Shown here: piece by piece, positions 55,775 through 64,000 of the stretch | Position numbering within the stretch: position 1 is the stretch's first letter | Layout of the letters: each line of letters starts with the position of its first letter | NCBI RefSeq assembly: GCF_023015905.1 | Contig: NZ_JALKBD010000015.1 | Coordinates: 62,001-126,000, forward strand | Origin: Arenibacter sp. F20364 | Lineage (GTDB): Bacteria; Bacteroidota; Bacteroidia; Flavobacteriales; Flavobacteriaceae | DNA: 64,000 bases | Direction: 5' to 3' | Notes under the pieces: generated by a model | What the model saw: only the letters and a program-made list of their open reading frames with translations | Told to the model about the DNA's origin: nothing | The model's database searches: none | Program-made: the position numbers and the translations under genes

Positions 55775-56428
55775 ATGAAGAAAATAGGATTTATATTCGA
55801 TTTGGATGGTGTTATCGTAGATACCGCCAAATATCATTACCTGGCCTGGAGAAAATTGGCCAATGAATTGGGATTTGAATTTACAATAGAGCAAAACGAA
55901 CTTTTTAAAGGGGTAAGTCGCAAAAGATGCCTGGAGATCCTATTGGAAATTGGGAAAATCAAGGCATCACAAGAACAGTTCAACGGATGGTTGGTGGAGA
56001 AGAATGAGGATTATTTATCCCTAATAGAAAAAATGGACGCATCGGAAATATTGCCCGATGTACAAAGGGTACTGAAGTTCCTTAAAAAACAGAAAATGCC
56101 AATAGCCTTGGGGTCTGCCAGCAAAAATGCACGCCCGATTTTGGAAAAAGTAAAATTAATGGATTATTTTGATGCTATTGTGGACGGCACCCAAGTAACC
56201 AAAGCCAAGCCCGATCCAGAAGTTTTTTTGTTGGCCGCAGCACAAATGGGGGTAAATCCCAAGGAGTGTGTGGTCTTTGAAGATGCGGTTGCCGGAATAG
56301 AGGCCGCCAACAATGCAGGAATGTTGAGCATAGGCATTGGGGAGGAAAAAGTACTCTCCGAGGCAAAATTTGTTTTCGCAAATTTTACGGAAATTGATGA
56401 TGTCTTCCTAAACCGGCTAATTGAATAA
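55775..56428 (+). CDS. pgmB: Beta-phosphoglucomutase
   Basis: Converts beta-glucose 1-phosphate to glucose 6-phosphate. From ATG 55775 it has 217 residues, the normal length; the ATG 12 codons upstream adds an unlikely tail. HAD motifs: FDLDGVIVDT (nucleophile Asp9, acid/base Asp11), ALGSASKNARP with the Ser and substrate loop, TKAKPDPEVF with the Lys, and VFEDAVAGIEAA with the metal-binding Asp. It precedes the GH65 phosphorylase gene by 107 bases, and the pair is the standard phosphorolytic route for maltose-type disaccharides. It is 160 bases after lacI, so its own promoter is possible. Confidence 0.94.
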   Translation: MKKIGFIFDLDGVIVDTAKYHYLAWRKLANELGFEFTIEQNELFKGVSRKRCLEILLEIGKIKASQEQFNGWLVEKNEDYLSLIEKMDASEILPDVQRVLKFLKKQKMPIALGSASKNARPILEKVKLMDYFDAIVDGTQVTKAKPDPEVFLLAAAQMGVNPKECVVFEDAVAGIEAANNAGMLSIGIGEEKVLSEAKFVFANFTEIDDVFLNRLIE

Positions 56429-56535
56429 ACCCTACGATGAACATTGACAATAATTAATTAATTTGGTGTCCTCCCAATTAGAATCTGACACAAAAACACC
56501 TAAGCCCATTACAATAACCGAGAAACACTAGCACA

Positions 56536-58851
56536 ATGAATCAAGATTATATAAAGCCCGATAACTGGTCTATCATAGAAGAAGGATTTGAACAAGAAAG
56601 AGTAAAATCCTCGGAAAGCTTGTTCAGTCTTGGAAATGGTGCCATGGGGCAACGCGCCAATTTTGAAGAGAAATATACCGGGCCCACTTTTCAAGGAAGT
56701 TATATTGGAGGAGTATATTACCCAGATAAAACACGTGTAGGCTGGTGGAAAAACGGCTATCCCGAATATTTTGCCAAAGTATTGAACGCTCCTAACTGGA
56801 TTGGCATCAATGTTCTTATCAATGGGGAAACTTTGGATCTCAATACCTGTAAGAGCGTAGCGGATTTTCGTAGGGAAATAAACATGAAAGAAGGCTGGTA
56901 TATCCGGAGCTTCAGGGCTACTCTGCCCAATGATACAATAATTGAGGTAAAGATTACCCGATTCCTGAGTTTGGACTTTGATGAAGTAGGTGCCATTAAA
57001 TACCAAATTACGGCCATCAACCAGGATAGCTCAATTGCTTTTCACCCCTATGTTGATAGTGGAATTACCAATGAGGACACCAATTGGGACGACCAATTTT
57101 GGAATACCACAGGGGTTAATTCGGACGGGTTTCAAGCTTTTATTGAGGCACATACCCTGAAGACCAATTTCGCTACCTGTACGTTTATGGAATCCAGAAT
57201 GTACCATAACAATGAAATAGAAAAAGAAAAACCGCTAGAAGCCATATCGGATACAAATATTGTACATCTCTTTAAAAAGGACATAAAAAAAGGGGACACC
57301 CTATCACTGATAAAATTTGGGGGATATACGGTTTCCACGAACCATAGGGCCCATGAATTGATCTTGGCCGCCAAAAGTGTTTTGCACAAGGTGACGGAAT
57401 TAGGTTTTGAGGCCCTATTGGAGCAACAAAAGAAATCATGGTCCGAAATTTGGGAAATGAGCGATATTACAATTGATGGTGATGTAAAGGCACAACAGGG
57501 AATCCGCTTCAATATTTTTCATTTGAACCAGACCTATTTGGGCAAGGATTCCAGACTTAATATTGGCCCCAAGGGATTCACAGGTGAAAAATACGGCGGA
57601 AGTACTTATTGGGATACCGAGGCCTATTGTATTCCCTTTTACATGGCCACCAAGAATAAAAAGGTGGCAAGAAACTTATTGACATATAGGTACAACCATT
57701 TGGAAAAGGCCATTGAAAATGCCCAAAAATTAGGTTTTGTAGATGGTGCAGCCCTCTACCCCATGGTAACCATGAACGGGGAAGAATGCCATAACGAGTG
57801 GGAAATAACATTCGAGGAAATTCATCGGAATGGTGCCATTGCCTTTGCCATTTACAATTACTACCGCTTTACAGGAGATTACACCTATATCCCGGAAATG
57901 GGCTTGGAGGTCTTGATCGGTATAGCCCGTTTTTGGCATCAAAGGGCCACCTTCTCCTCTCAAAAAAACAAATATGTTATTCTAGGGGTCACAGGTCCAA
58001 ACGAATACGAAAACAATGTAAACAATAACTGGTACACGAATTACATTGCCAAATGGTGCTTTAATTATGCCCTTCATGAACTGCAAAAAGTAAAAGAGGG
58101 ATATCCGGACGACTATAATCGAATTATTGGAGTCACCAAACTGTCTGAAAAGGAAACCCAGGACTGGAGCAAGGTGGCCAAAAATATGTACTTCCCATAT
58201 GATGAAAAATTAGGCGTTTATTTGCAACAAGATGGTTTTTTGGACAAGGAACTAATCCCCGTAAAAGAATTGAACAAAAAAGATCGACCCATAAATCAGA
58301 AATGGAGCTGGGACAGGATTTTAAGGTCGCCTTACATTAAACAGGCAGATACACTTCAAGGATTTTATTTCTTTGAAGACCACTTTACCATAGACGAACT
58401 GGAAAAACATTTCGACTTTTACGAACCCTTCACGGTGCATGAATCCTCCTTATCCCCATGTGTCCATAGTATTCAGGCTGCAAAGTTGAACCGAATGGAC
58501 CAAGCTTATTCCTTTTATCTACGTACATCCCGATTGGATTTGGACGATTACAACAAGGAAGTCAAGGAAGGGCTACATATTACATCCATGGCCGGAACCT
58601 GGATGAGCATAGTGGAAGGTTTTGGGGGTATGAGAATTTTGGAGGACAAACTGTCCTTTACCCCAAGAATCCCAAAGGAATGGAAATCCTTCTCCTTCAA
58701 AGTAAATTTTAGGGATAGAATTTTAAAGGTAAAGGTTTCGGAAAAGGAAACCACTTTTGACTTGGAAGGCACCAACGAAATGTCCATTCGTGTAAACGGA
58801 AAACGTGTAGTTTTAACTCCTGGCAAGAAAACCTATTCTCTGGCCAACTAA
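56536..58851 (+). CDS. GH65 disaccharide phosphorylase (maltose phosphorylase type)
   Basis: A 771-residue cytoplasmic enzyme of GH65, which cuts alpha-glucosides with phosphate to give beta-glucose 1-phosphate. An N-terminal beta-sandwich (about 1-265) precedes the (alpha/alpha)6 barrel. The catalytic acid is Glu423 in ECHNEWEITFEEIHRNG, the motif shared with characterised maltose phosphorylases. KYGGSTYWDTEAYCIPFY near 352-369 and LQGFYFFEDHF near 610 are also family blocks. Trehalose, kojibiose or nigerose phosphorylases share the fold, so maltose is the likely but not certain substrate. Beta-phosphoglucomutase immediately upstream handles the product. Confidence 0.93.
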   Translation: MNQDYIKPDNWSIIEEGFEQERVKSSESLFSLGNGAMGQRANFEEKYTGPTFQGSYIGGVYYPDKTRVGWWKNGYPEYFAKVLNAPNWIGINVLINGETLDLNTCKSVADFRREINMKEGWYIRSFRATLPNDTIIEVKITRFLSLDFDEVGAIKYQITAINQDSSIAFHPYVDSGITNEDTNWDDQFWNTTGVNSDGFQAFIEAHTLKTNFATCTFMESRMYHNNEIEKEKPLEAISDTNIVHLFKKDIKKGDTLSLIKFGGYTVSTNHRAHELILAAKSVLHKVTELGFEALLEQQKKSWSEIWEMSDITIDGDVKAQQGIRFNIFHLNQTYLGKDSRLNIGPKGFTGEKYGGSTYWDTEAYCIPFYMATKNKKVARNLLTYRYNHLEKAIENAQKLGFVDGAALYPMVTMNGEECHNEWEITFEEIHRNGAIAFAIYNYYRFTGDYTYIPEMGLEVLIGIARFWHQRATFSSQKNKYVILGVTGPNEYENNVNNNWYTNYIAKWCFNYALHELQKVKEGYPDDYNRIIGVTKLSEKETQDWSKVAKNMYFPYDEKLGVYLQQDGFLDKELIPVKELNKKDRPINQKWSWDRILRSPYIKQADTLQGFYFFEDHFTIDELEKHFDFYEPFTVHESSLSPCVHSIQAAKLNRMDQAYSFYLRTSRLDLDDYNKEVKEGLHITSMAGTWMSIVEGFGGMRILEDKLSFTPRIPKEWKSFSFKVNFRDRILKVKVSEKETTFDLEGTNEMSIRVNGKRVVLTPGKKTYSLAN

Positions 58852-59051
58852 ACCCAGGGCAATGTTAAGAACATTTAAAAAATGAATGATTGGGATAATT
58901 TTTAAAAAACTTTGATCGATAGCGCTAAAACTCACTGCAGAAACAAAAATTTTCGAATAAATTAACCTAAATTCCAAAAACAAGTGCCAATATTGCAGTG
59001 AAAAGCTTTACAAAACAGCCTTAGTGTTTTGTTCCGAAAAGAAAGCACAAA
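58852..59051. other. Intergenic region before the GH13 gene
   Basis: 200 bases without a gene. CACTGCA (58933-58939) and TGCAGTG (58994-59000) form a 7+7 inverted repeat 54 bases apart, and CAATATTG is a small palindrome next to the second arm. No AAAACGTTTT copy is seen here. A separate promoter for GH13 is possible, but no exact TAnnTTTG was found. Confidence 0.3.
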
Positions 59052-60842
59052 ATGAAAGAGACCACTGAAATTCGAAAAACAGTAGTTTATCAAGTATTTA
59101 CCAGATTGTTCGGGAATACCAATACCACCAATAAACCTTGGGGCACCATAGAAGAAAATGGGGTGGGCAAATTAAGTGACTTCACACAAAAGGCTTTAAA
59201 AGAAATTAAGGATCTTGGGATAACCCATATTTGGTATACAGGTATTCCCCACCACGCCCTTATCAGGGATTATTCCGCATATGGCATCTCCAATGACGAC
59301 CCGGATATTGTTAAGGGCAGGGCGGGTTCGCCCTATGCCGTAAGGGACTATTACAGCGTTAACCCAGATTTGGCCAACGATCCGAGAAATAGAAATTCGG
59401 AGTTCAAAGACCTATTGACCAGGAGCCATAAGGAAGGTTTAAAAGTTATCATAGATATTGTTCCAAACCATATTGCCCGAAAATATGAAGGTAATAATAA
59501 TCCCAAAGGGGTAGTGGATTTTGGCACCAATGACAACACCGATGTTGTCTATGATAAGAACAATAATTTTTACTACAATCCGGGGGAATCCTTTACCGTT
59601 CCTGATTGGCGGGACGGCTACCTTCCCCTTGGCGGAGAAGAATATAATATTCCCGGTGGCAAATTCACTGAAACCCCCGCAAAATGGACCGGAAATGGTT
59701 CCCGTTTGTCCAAACCCGATTTTAATGATTGGTACGAAACGGTAAAAATTAATTACGGAATTAGTCCGGATGGACGTTGCGATTTTGCATCGCTGCCAGA
59801 AGATTTTGGCCACAAAAACTTTTCTGAACATTTTGAATTCTGGAAAGGCAAAGAGATCCCCGATTCCTGGATAAAATTTAGGGATATTGCCCTTTTCTGG
59901 TTAAATGAAGGAGTGGACGGATTTCGCTATGACATGGCCGAAATGGTTCCAGTAGAATTCTGGAGCTTTATGAATTCGTCCATAAAAATGAAAAAACCAG
60001 ATGCATTTTTAATGGCAGAGGTCTATAATCCACAGCTGTACAGGGATTACATCTTTAAAGGAAAAATGGACTATCTCTATGACAAGGTAGAATTTTATGA
60101 TTCCTTAAAACATATTATGCAGGGCCATGGGTGGACAGACCATATCCCTGTAGTCCAAAACGGGCTCATGGATATTGAGCACCAAATGTTACATTTTCTT
60201 GAGAATCATGACGAGCAGCGTATTGCCTGTCCCGAATTTTTGGGTAATGCCGAAAAAGCCAAACCGGGCATGGTAGTATCCGCCACCATAAGCACCTCGC
60301 CTACCATGATCTACTTTGGACAAGAAGTTGGCGAACCAGCCGAGGAAAGTCCTGGATTTGGTTCCCCGAGTAGAACTTCCATCTTCGATTATGTTGGGGT
60401 CCCCCACTTTCAACGTTGGATGAACAACAAAAAATTTGACGGGGGGCAACTCTCCACAAAAGAAAAAGAATTAAGGACTTTTTATAAGAATTTGCTCAAT
60501 TTCACCATTAATAGCAGTGCCTTAATGGGAAAATACAAGGATATTCATTTTTATAATAAAGACTATACGGAATATTACAATCACCGGGTTTTATCCTTTG
60601 TTCGATGGTCAAAGAACGAAAAACTCATTGTTATTTCTAATTTTGATGCCGGTCAAGCCTTTGGATTTGATTTAAAACTCCCAAGGGAAATTATTAAGGA
60701 ATGGGGGCTACAGAATAGTACCTACCTTGTAAAGGACGAATTGTTCGGGGAAAAGGAATTATCCTTAAATGTCGAAAATGAAATTGGCCATATAAGAATT
60801 GACATACATCCCTTGGAATCATTAATTTTAAGTTTAAAATAG
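59052..60842 (+). CDS. GH13 alpha-glucan hydrolase/transferase, cytoplasmic
   Basis: A 596-residue GH13 protein without signal peptide or lipobox. The conserved regions: DIVPNH at 135-140, GFRYDMAE with nucleophile Asp294, LMAEVYNP with acid/base Glu323, and LENHDEQR with Asp387. A long insert at about 145-230 and the opening RKTVVYQVFTRLFGN mark the subgroup common in Bacteroidetes. The lack of a signal means it works on glucans already imported, unlike surface SusG. It may trim maltodextrins to maltose for the GH65 enzyme. It is followed by the GDPD gene after 17 bases, so cotranscription is likely. Confidence 0.92.
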   Translation: MKETTEIRKTVVYQVFTRLFGNTNTTNKPWGTIEENGVGKLSDFTQKALKEIKDLGITHIWYTGIPHHALIRDYSAYGISNDDPDIVKGRAGSPYAVRDYYSVNPDLANDPRNRNSEFKDLLTRSHKEGLKVIIDIVPNHIARKYEGNNNPKGVVDFGTNDNTDVVYDKNNNFYYNPGESFTVPDWRDGYLPLGGEEYNIPGGKFTETPAKWTGNGSRLSKPDFNDWYETVKINYGISPDGRCDFASLPEDFGHKNFSEHFEFWKGKEIPDSWIKFRDIALFWLNEGVDGFRYDMAEMVPVEFWSFMNSSIKMKKPDAFLMAEVYNPQLYRDYIFKGKMDYLYDKVEFYDSLKHIMQGHGWTDHIPVVQNGLMDIEHQMLHFLENHDEQRIACPEFLGNAEKAKPGMVVSATISTSPTMIYFGQEVGEPAEESPGFGSPSRTSIFDYVGVPHFQRWMNNKKFDGGQLSTKEKELRTFYKNLLNFTINSSALMGKYKDIHFYNKDYTEYYNHRVLSFVRWSKNEKLIVISNFDAGQAFGFDLKLPREIIKEWGLQNSTYLVKDELFGEKELSLNVENEIGHIRIDIHPLESLILSLK

Positions 60843-60859
60843 ATTTTTAGCATTACATT

Positions 60860-61612
60860 ATGAAAACATCATCAGTAGTAGGATCTTTTTTCTTGTTTCT
60901 ATTAATTTTAAGTTGTGACAATATGAACAAACCCTTGGTTATTGGCCACAGAGGTGCCATGGGGCATGAAACGGAAAACACCTTGGCTTCTATTGAAAAA
61001 GCAATAGAACTTGGCGTGGATATGATAGAAATCGACGTCTTTAAAATAAAAAGTGGGGAAACTGTGGTTTTCCACGATGAAGATGTGGAAAGACTAACGG
61101 ATAGTATTGGTAATATCGAGGATTATAATTTTGAAGACCTTCAGAAATTAACCCTGATCGGCAACCATAAAATTCCAACCCTACAGGAGGTGCTGAATGT
61201 TATTGATAAAAAAGTTCAATTAAATATTGAGCTCAAGGGATCCAATACAGCAGACAGGGTCAACTTTATCATGAATTACTACATAAAAGAAAAAGGCTGG
61301 CCGATTGACAAATTTATTATTTCCAGTTTTAAATGGGACGAGCTTCAGGCAATGCGTGCGCTGAATACCCAAGTCCCTATTGCCATCCTCGTATTTGGTG
61401 ATCCATTGAACGCTTTGGAAATTGGAAAAGAACTGCAAGCGGTTGCTATAAATCCATATTTTGAAGACTTAACCCTTGAAAACGTCAACGAGATTAAAAA
61501 GGCCGGATTTAAAATCTATCCATGGACCGTAAACGAACCCGAAGAAATTGAGGCTGTAGAAAGATTGGGAGTGGATGGTATAATTACCAATTATCCAGAA
61601 CGCATAAATTAA
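60860..61612 (+). CDS. Glycerophosphodiester phosphodiesterase lipoprotein
   Basis: A 250-residue protein with a lipobox at Cys19 (LILSC) and a GDPD TIM barrel: GHRGAMGHETENT with His30 and Arg31 (about 29-41), MIEIDVFKIKSGETVVFHDE with Glu57, Asp59 and His72, then NIELKG and PWTVN near 215. It splits glycerophosphodiesters from phospholipids into glycerol 3-phosphate and an alcohol. As a lipoprotein it acts outside the inner membrane. Its stop overlaps the next start by one base (TAATG). The glycerol kinase and channel genes lie 1.3 kb further on the other strand, which hints at glycerol and G3P salvage. Confidence 0.92.
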   Translation: MKTSSVVGSFFLFLLILSCDNMNKPLVIGHRGAMGHETENTLASIEKAIELGVDMIEIDVFKIKSGETVVFHDEDVERLTDSIGNIEDYNFEDLQKLTLIGNHKIPTLQEVLNVIDKKVQLNIELKGSNTADRVNFIMNYYIKEKGWPIDKFIISSFKWDELQAMRALNTQVPIAILVFGDPLNALEIGKELQAVAINPYFEDLTLENVNEIKKAGFKIYPWTVNEPEEIEAVERLGVDGIITNYPERIN

Positions 61613-62901
61613 TGTTAGATGTACTTGTTTTAGGAGGAGGTGCAGCAGGTTTTTATAGCGCCATACACATAGTAGAAAGCAACCCTAATTTAAAAGTAGT
61701 CATCTTGGAACGAGGCAAAGAAGTGCTCACCAAGGTAAAAGTATCCGGTGGGGGGCGCTGTAACGTTACCCACGCTGAATTTGACCCAAAGGAACTTGCC
61801 AAAAATTATCCTAGGGGAGAAAGGGAACTAGTAGGGCCGTTTCACTCCTATTGCAGTGGCGATACCATGGCCTTTTTTGAAAAGCGGGGCATACAATTGA
61901 ATATTGAAGCCGACGGGAGGATCTTCCCGGCCTCCAACTCCTCCCAAACCATCATTGATTGTTTTCTAAATGAAACGGACCGACTGGGAATTAAAGTTCT
62001 CAAGAACAGTTCCATTGTTGGGATAACACCCCTTGGCGGAAATACGGGGACGGGGAACTACGCCTGGGCAATCAAAACAATTCGAAATACCTACAAAGCC
62101 AAAAAAATATTGGTTGCTACGGGCAGCAATCCTAAAATATGGGAATTATTGAGGCAAATGGGGCATACTATCATAGCCCCTGTACCTTCTCTTTTTACCT
62201 TTAATATTGTAGATGAAAGAATAACCGGCATACAAGGGGTTAGTACCAATGCCAGCATCAAGATAATTCCCTCCAAAGTCAATAACGGAAAATTTAATGC
62301 GGCCCTTAAAAAATATTCCATCCACGCCTCAGATCTAGAATCCGAAGGCCCGCTTTTAATAACACACTGGGGAATGAGTGGCCCAGGCATATTGAGACTA
62401 TCCGCTTGGGGAGCACAGTTATTGCATGAATTAAATTACAAGTTTACCATAAAGATAAATTGGCTACCCGCCTATCATGAAGAAGGACTCTTACGACAAC
62501 TTCAACAAATAGAGGAAGTTGAAGGAAGGAAAACCATACTTAGGACCAAAGCCTTTGATCTACCAAAACGGTTATGGGGCAGTCTGGTAAAAGCATCGGG
62601 CATTTCAGACAACGATAAATGGGCAGATATCTCCAAGACCCAATTACAACAATTGTCGAAACAGTTAACAGGTTCCAAATTTAGAGTAGATGGAAAAAGT
62701 ACTTTTAAGGAAGAATTTGTCACTGCCGGAGGGGTAGACTTAAAGGAAATAAACTTTAAGACCTATGAAAGTAAATTGCTCCCAAACCTCTATTTTGCCG
62801 GAGAAGTGATCAATGTAGATGCCATTACGGGCGGATTTAACTTTCAAAATGCCTGGACCGGGGCATTTATTGCAGCCCAGGCAATTGCCAGGCCTAAATA
62901 A
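61612..62901 (+). CDS. BaiN/RdsA-type (HI0933-like) NAD(P)/FAD flavoprotein
   Basis: A 429-residue cytoplasmic protein. The N-terminus has a full dinucleotide motif, LVLGGGAAGFYSAIHIV (4-20), then VSGGGRCNVTHAEF, FFEKRGIQLNIEADGRIFPAS, VATGSNPKIW and the closing AGEVINVDAITGGFNFQNAWTGAFIAAQ, which is diagnostic of the HI0933 family. Its physiological substrate is unresolved in most bacteria. It is joined to the GDPD gene by a one-base overlap, giving an operon, yet a functional link is not obvious. It converges with the glycerol-channel gene, with only seven bases between. Confidence 0.92.
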   Translation: MLDVLVLGGGAAGFYSAIHIVESNPNLKVVILERGKEVLTKVKVSGGGRCNVTHAEFDPKELAKNYPRGERELVGPFHSYCSGDTMAFFEKRGIQLNIEADGRIFPASNSSQTIIDCFLNETDRLGIKVLKNSSIVGITPLGGNTGTGNYAWAIKTIRNTYKAKKILVATGSNPKIWELLRQMGHTIIAPVPSLFTFNIVDERITGIQGVSTNASIKIIPSKVNNGKFNAALKKYSIHASDLESEGPLLITHWGMSGPGILRLSAWGAQLLHELNYKFTIKINWLPAYHEEGLLRQLQQIEEVEGRKTILRTKAFDLPKRLWGSLVKASGISDNDKWADISKTQLQQLSKQLTGSKFRVDGKSTFKEEFVTAGGVDLKEINFKTYESKLLPNLYFAGEVINVDAITGGFNFQNAWTGAFIAAQAIARPK

Positions 62902-62908
62902 GCGGCCA

Positions 62909-63637
62909 TTAACTCAATAATAACATCAACAAGGCGGCCAATGTAGCCCCAATAAAGGGGCCTACAACTGGGATCCACGCATAGCCCCAATCGTTACCGC
63001 CTTTTCCTTTTATTGGCATAATTGCATGCATTATTCGCGGTCCCAAATCCCTTGCCGGATTAATGGCATAGCCTGTGGTTCCTCCCAAAGAAAGCCCAAT
63101 AACCCATACTAAAAAGGCAACGGGAAGTGCTCCTAACGACCCTAGACCTATAACGGTTTCCGTATCCGTTATAGAGGCGTCCGTAAAATAGAGCACAACA
63201 AAAACCAGGACAAAAGTGCCCACTACCTCACTAAATAGATTGTTAATAGGATTTCTTATGGCCGGAGCCGTGCAGAATATGGCTCTTTTGGCGTCCTTGT
63301 CGTCCGTGGCATCAAAATGATCTTTGTAAAAGAGCCAGACGATCAAAGCGCCTAACATAGCCCCTATAAACTGACCCAAAATATAGATGGGAACCAAGGC
63401 CCAATCAAATTTTTCGGCAACGGCAAGTCCCAGGCTCACGGCGGGATTTAGATGTGCGCCGCTATACGGTGCGGCTACCGCCACCCCAACATAGACCGCC
63501 AGCCCCCAAGCCGTAGTAATGACCATCCAGCCAGGATCGTTAGATTTTGTTTTGTCAAGAACTACGTTGGCAACAACCCCGCCCCCTAAAAGGATCAGGA
63601 AAAAAGTGCCAATGATTTCAGCAATAAATGGAGTCAT
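62909..63637 (-). CDS. glpF: MIP-family glycerol facilitator
   Basis: A 242-residue six-helix channel with two NPA motifs: HLNPAV (N64-A66) and INPARDLGPR (N193-A195). The Asp after NPAR (Asp197) is typical of glycerol-conducting rather than water-only channels. It lets glycerol diffuse across the inner membrane. It starts 13 bases after the glycerol kinase gene on the same strand, so uptake and phosphorylation are encoded together. No terminator separates it from the convergent flavoprotein gene. Confidence 0.94.
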   Translation of the reverse strand: MTPFIAEIIGTFFLILLGGGVVANVVLDKTKSNDPGWMVITTAWGLAVYVGVAVAAPYSGAHLNPAVSLGLAVAEKFDWALVPIYILGQFIGAMLGALIVWLFYKDHFDATDDKDAKRAIFCTAPAIRNPINNLFSEVVGTFVLVFVVLYFTDASITDTETVIGLGSLGALPVAFLVWVIGLSLGGTTGYAINPARDLGPRIMHAIMPIKGKGGNDWGYAWIPVVGPFIGATLAALLMLLLS

Positions 63638-63650
63638 AGTTGGTTTTTAT

Positions 63651-64000
63651 TTAATCGTTTAGTTTGGACCAATATTCTACGGCATCAATGGCCCTGTACC
63701 AGCCTTTAATATTTTGTTCTATTTCTTTCCTTTCCGTGGTGGGATTAAAATTGACATCGGTTTGCCAAATTTCCTGAATTTCCTCAAGACTCTCCCAGAA
63801 TCCTACCGCCAAACCAGCCAAATAAGCAGCTCCCATGACCGTGGTTTCTATCACTTTTGGACGTACGGTGGCCGTATCAAGAACATCGGCCTGAAATTGC
63901 ATCAGTAAATCATTTACGGTAGCTCCCCCATCGACCCTTAATTCTTTTATAGAAATTTTAGAATCCGCTTCCATAGCCTTTAAAACATCCATGGTCTGAA
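63651..64000 (-). CDS. glpK: Glycerol kinase, C-terminal part (gene runs off the window)
   Basis: The frame is open to base 64000; the visible methionine at 63992 is internal (preceded by codons for Gln-Thr). The fragment shows the FGGY kinase C-terminal features of GlpK: LRVDGGATVNDLLMQFQADVL, then ETTVMGAAYLAGLAVGFW. The enzyme phosphorylates glycerol to glycerol 3-phosphate with ATP. Only about 116 of some 495 residues are present. It directly precedes glpF on the minus strand. Confidence 0.94.
   Translation of the reverse strand, partial: QTMDVLKAMEADSKISIKELRVDGGATVNDLLMQFQADVLDTATVRPKVIETTVMGAAYLAGLAVGFWESLEEIQEIWQTDVNFNPTTERKEIEQNIKGWYRAIDAVEYWSKLND

Noticed and set aside
1-64000. CRISPR array or prophage
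   Set aside because: No regularly spaced repeat series, integrase, capsid or terminase motif was seen.

Overview
The window looks like chromosome from a marine member of the Flavobacteriaceae (Bacteroidetes). It is AT-rich, has SusC/SusD, type II signal peptides ending in Cys, class II HMG-CoA reductase with a GYDIA-type GHMP kinase, the flavobacterial lptC/CNNM/ppiD neighbourhood, and -7 promoter elements of the Bacteroidetes type (TAnnTTTG). No phage, transposase gene or CRISPR array is visible. The genus cannot be fixed from the sequence alone.

Layout. 1-9.3 kb: 3' end of lpxB, an NlpC/P60 lipoprotein, comEC, and a peptide-use block (dipeptidyl peptidase IV overlapping a POT peptide transporter, plus a second POT transporter). 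9.5-11.7 kb: mevalonate genes (HMG-CoA reductase and GHMP kinase, ATGA overlap) ending in a bidirectional terminator. 11.9-19.6 kb: a minus-strand envelope block in transcription order coaX, outer-membrane barrel, TPR protein, lptC, small membrane protein, CNNM/CorC protein, ppiD. 19.68 kb: tRNA-Phe with its own promoter and terminator. 19.9-27.2 kb: a minus-strand cluster of GH32, metallophosphoesterase, two paralogous exported FAD oxidoreductases and a complete-looking GH33 sialidase. 27.4-36.6 kb: TonB, a metallophosphoesterase, a GAF protein, an HD/Pycsar-effector fusion and, divergent from it, a giant lipoprotein phosphoesterase fused to a beta-barrel. 36.7-46.6 kb: a minus-strand run of two giant FG-GAP/ASPIC-UnbV lipoproteins, a vanadium-haloperoxidase-like lipoprotein, a GyrI-like protein and a propeller-like lipoprotein.

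47.0-60.8 kb is a compact maltose/alpha-glucan utilisation locus: SLC5 sodium:sugar symporter, susD, susC, a divergent LacI regulator, beta-phosphoglucomutase, GH65 phosphorylase and GH13 hydrolase. The palindrome AAAACGTTTT occurs upstream of both the symporter and susC and is the best operator candidate for the LacI protein. The implied route is SusCD uptake across the outer membrane, symport across the inner membrane, phosphorolysis by GH65, then conversion of beta-glucose 1-phosphate to glucose 6-phosphate. 60.9-64.0 kb: a glycerophosphodiester phosphodiesterase lipoprotein, a BaiN/HI0933-type flavoprotein, and (minus strand) glycerol kinase with a glycerol channel.

The least explained parts are the HD/Pycsar-effector fusion with its divergent phosphoesterase-barrel partner, the haloperoxidase plus twin ASPIC lipoprotein cluster, and the GH32/FAD/FAD/GH33 cluster, which has no SusCD pair of its own. 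All functions are read from motifs by eye; no database search was run.
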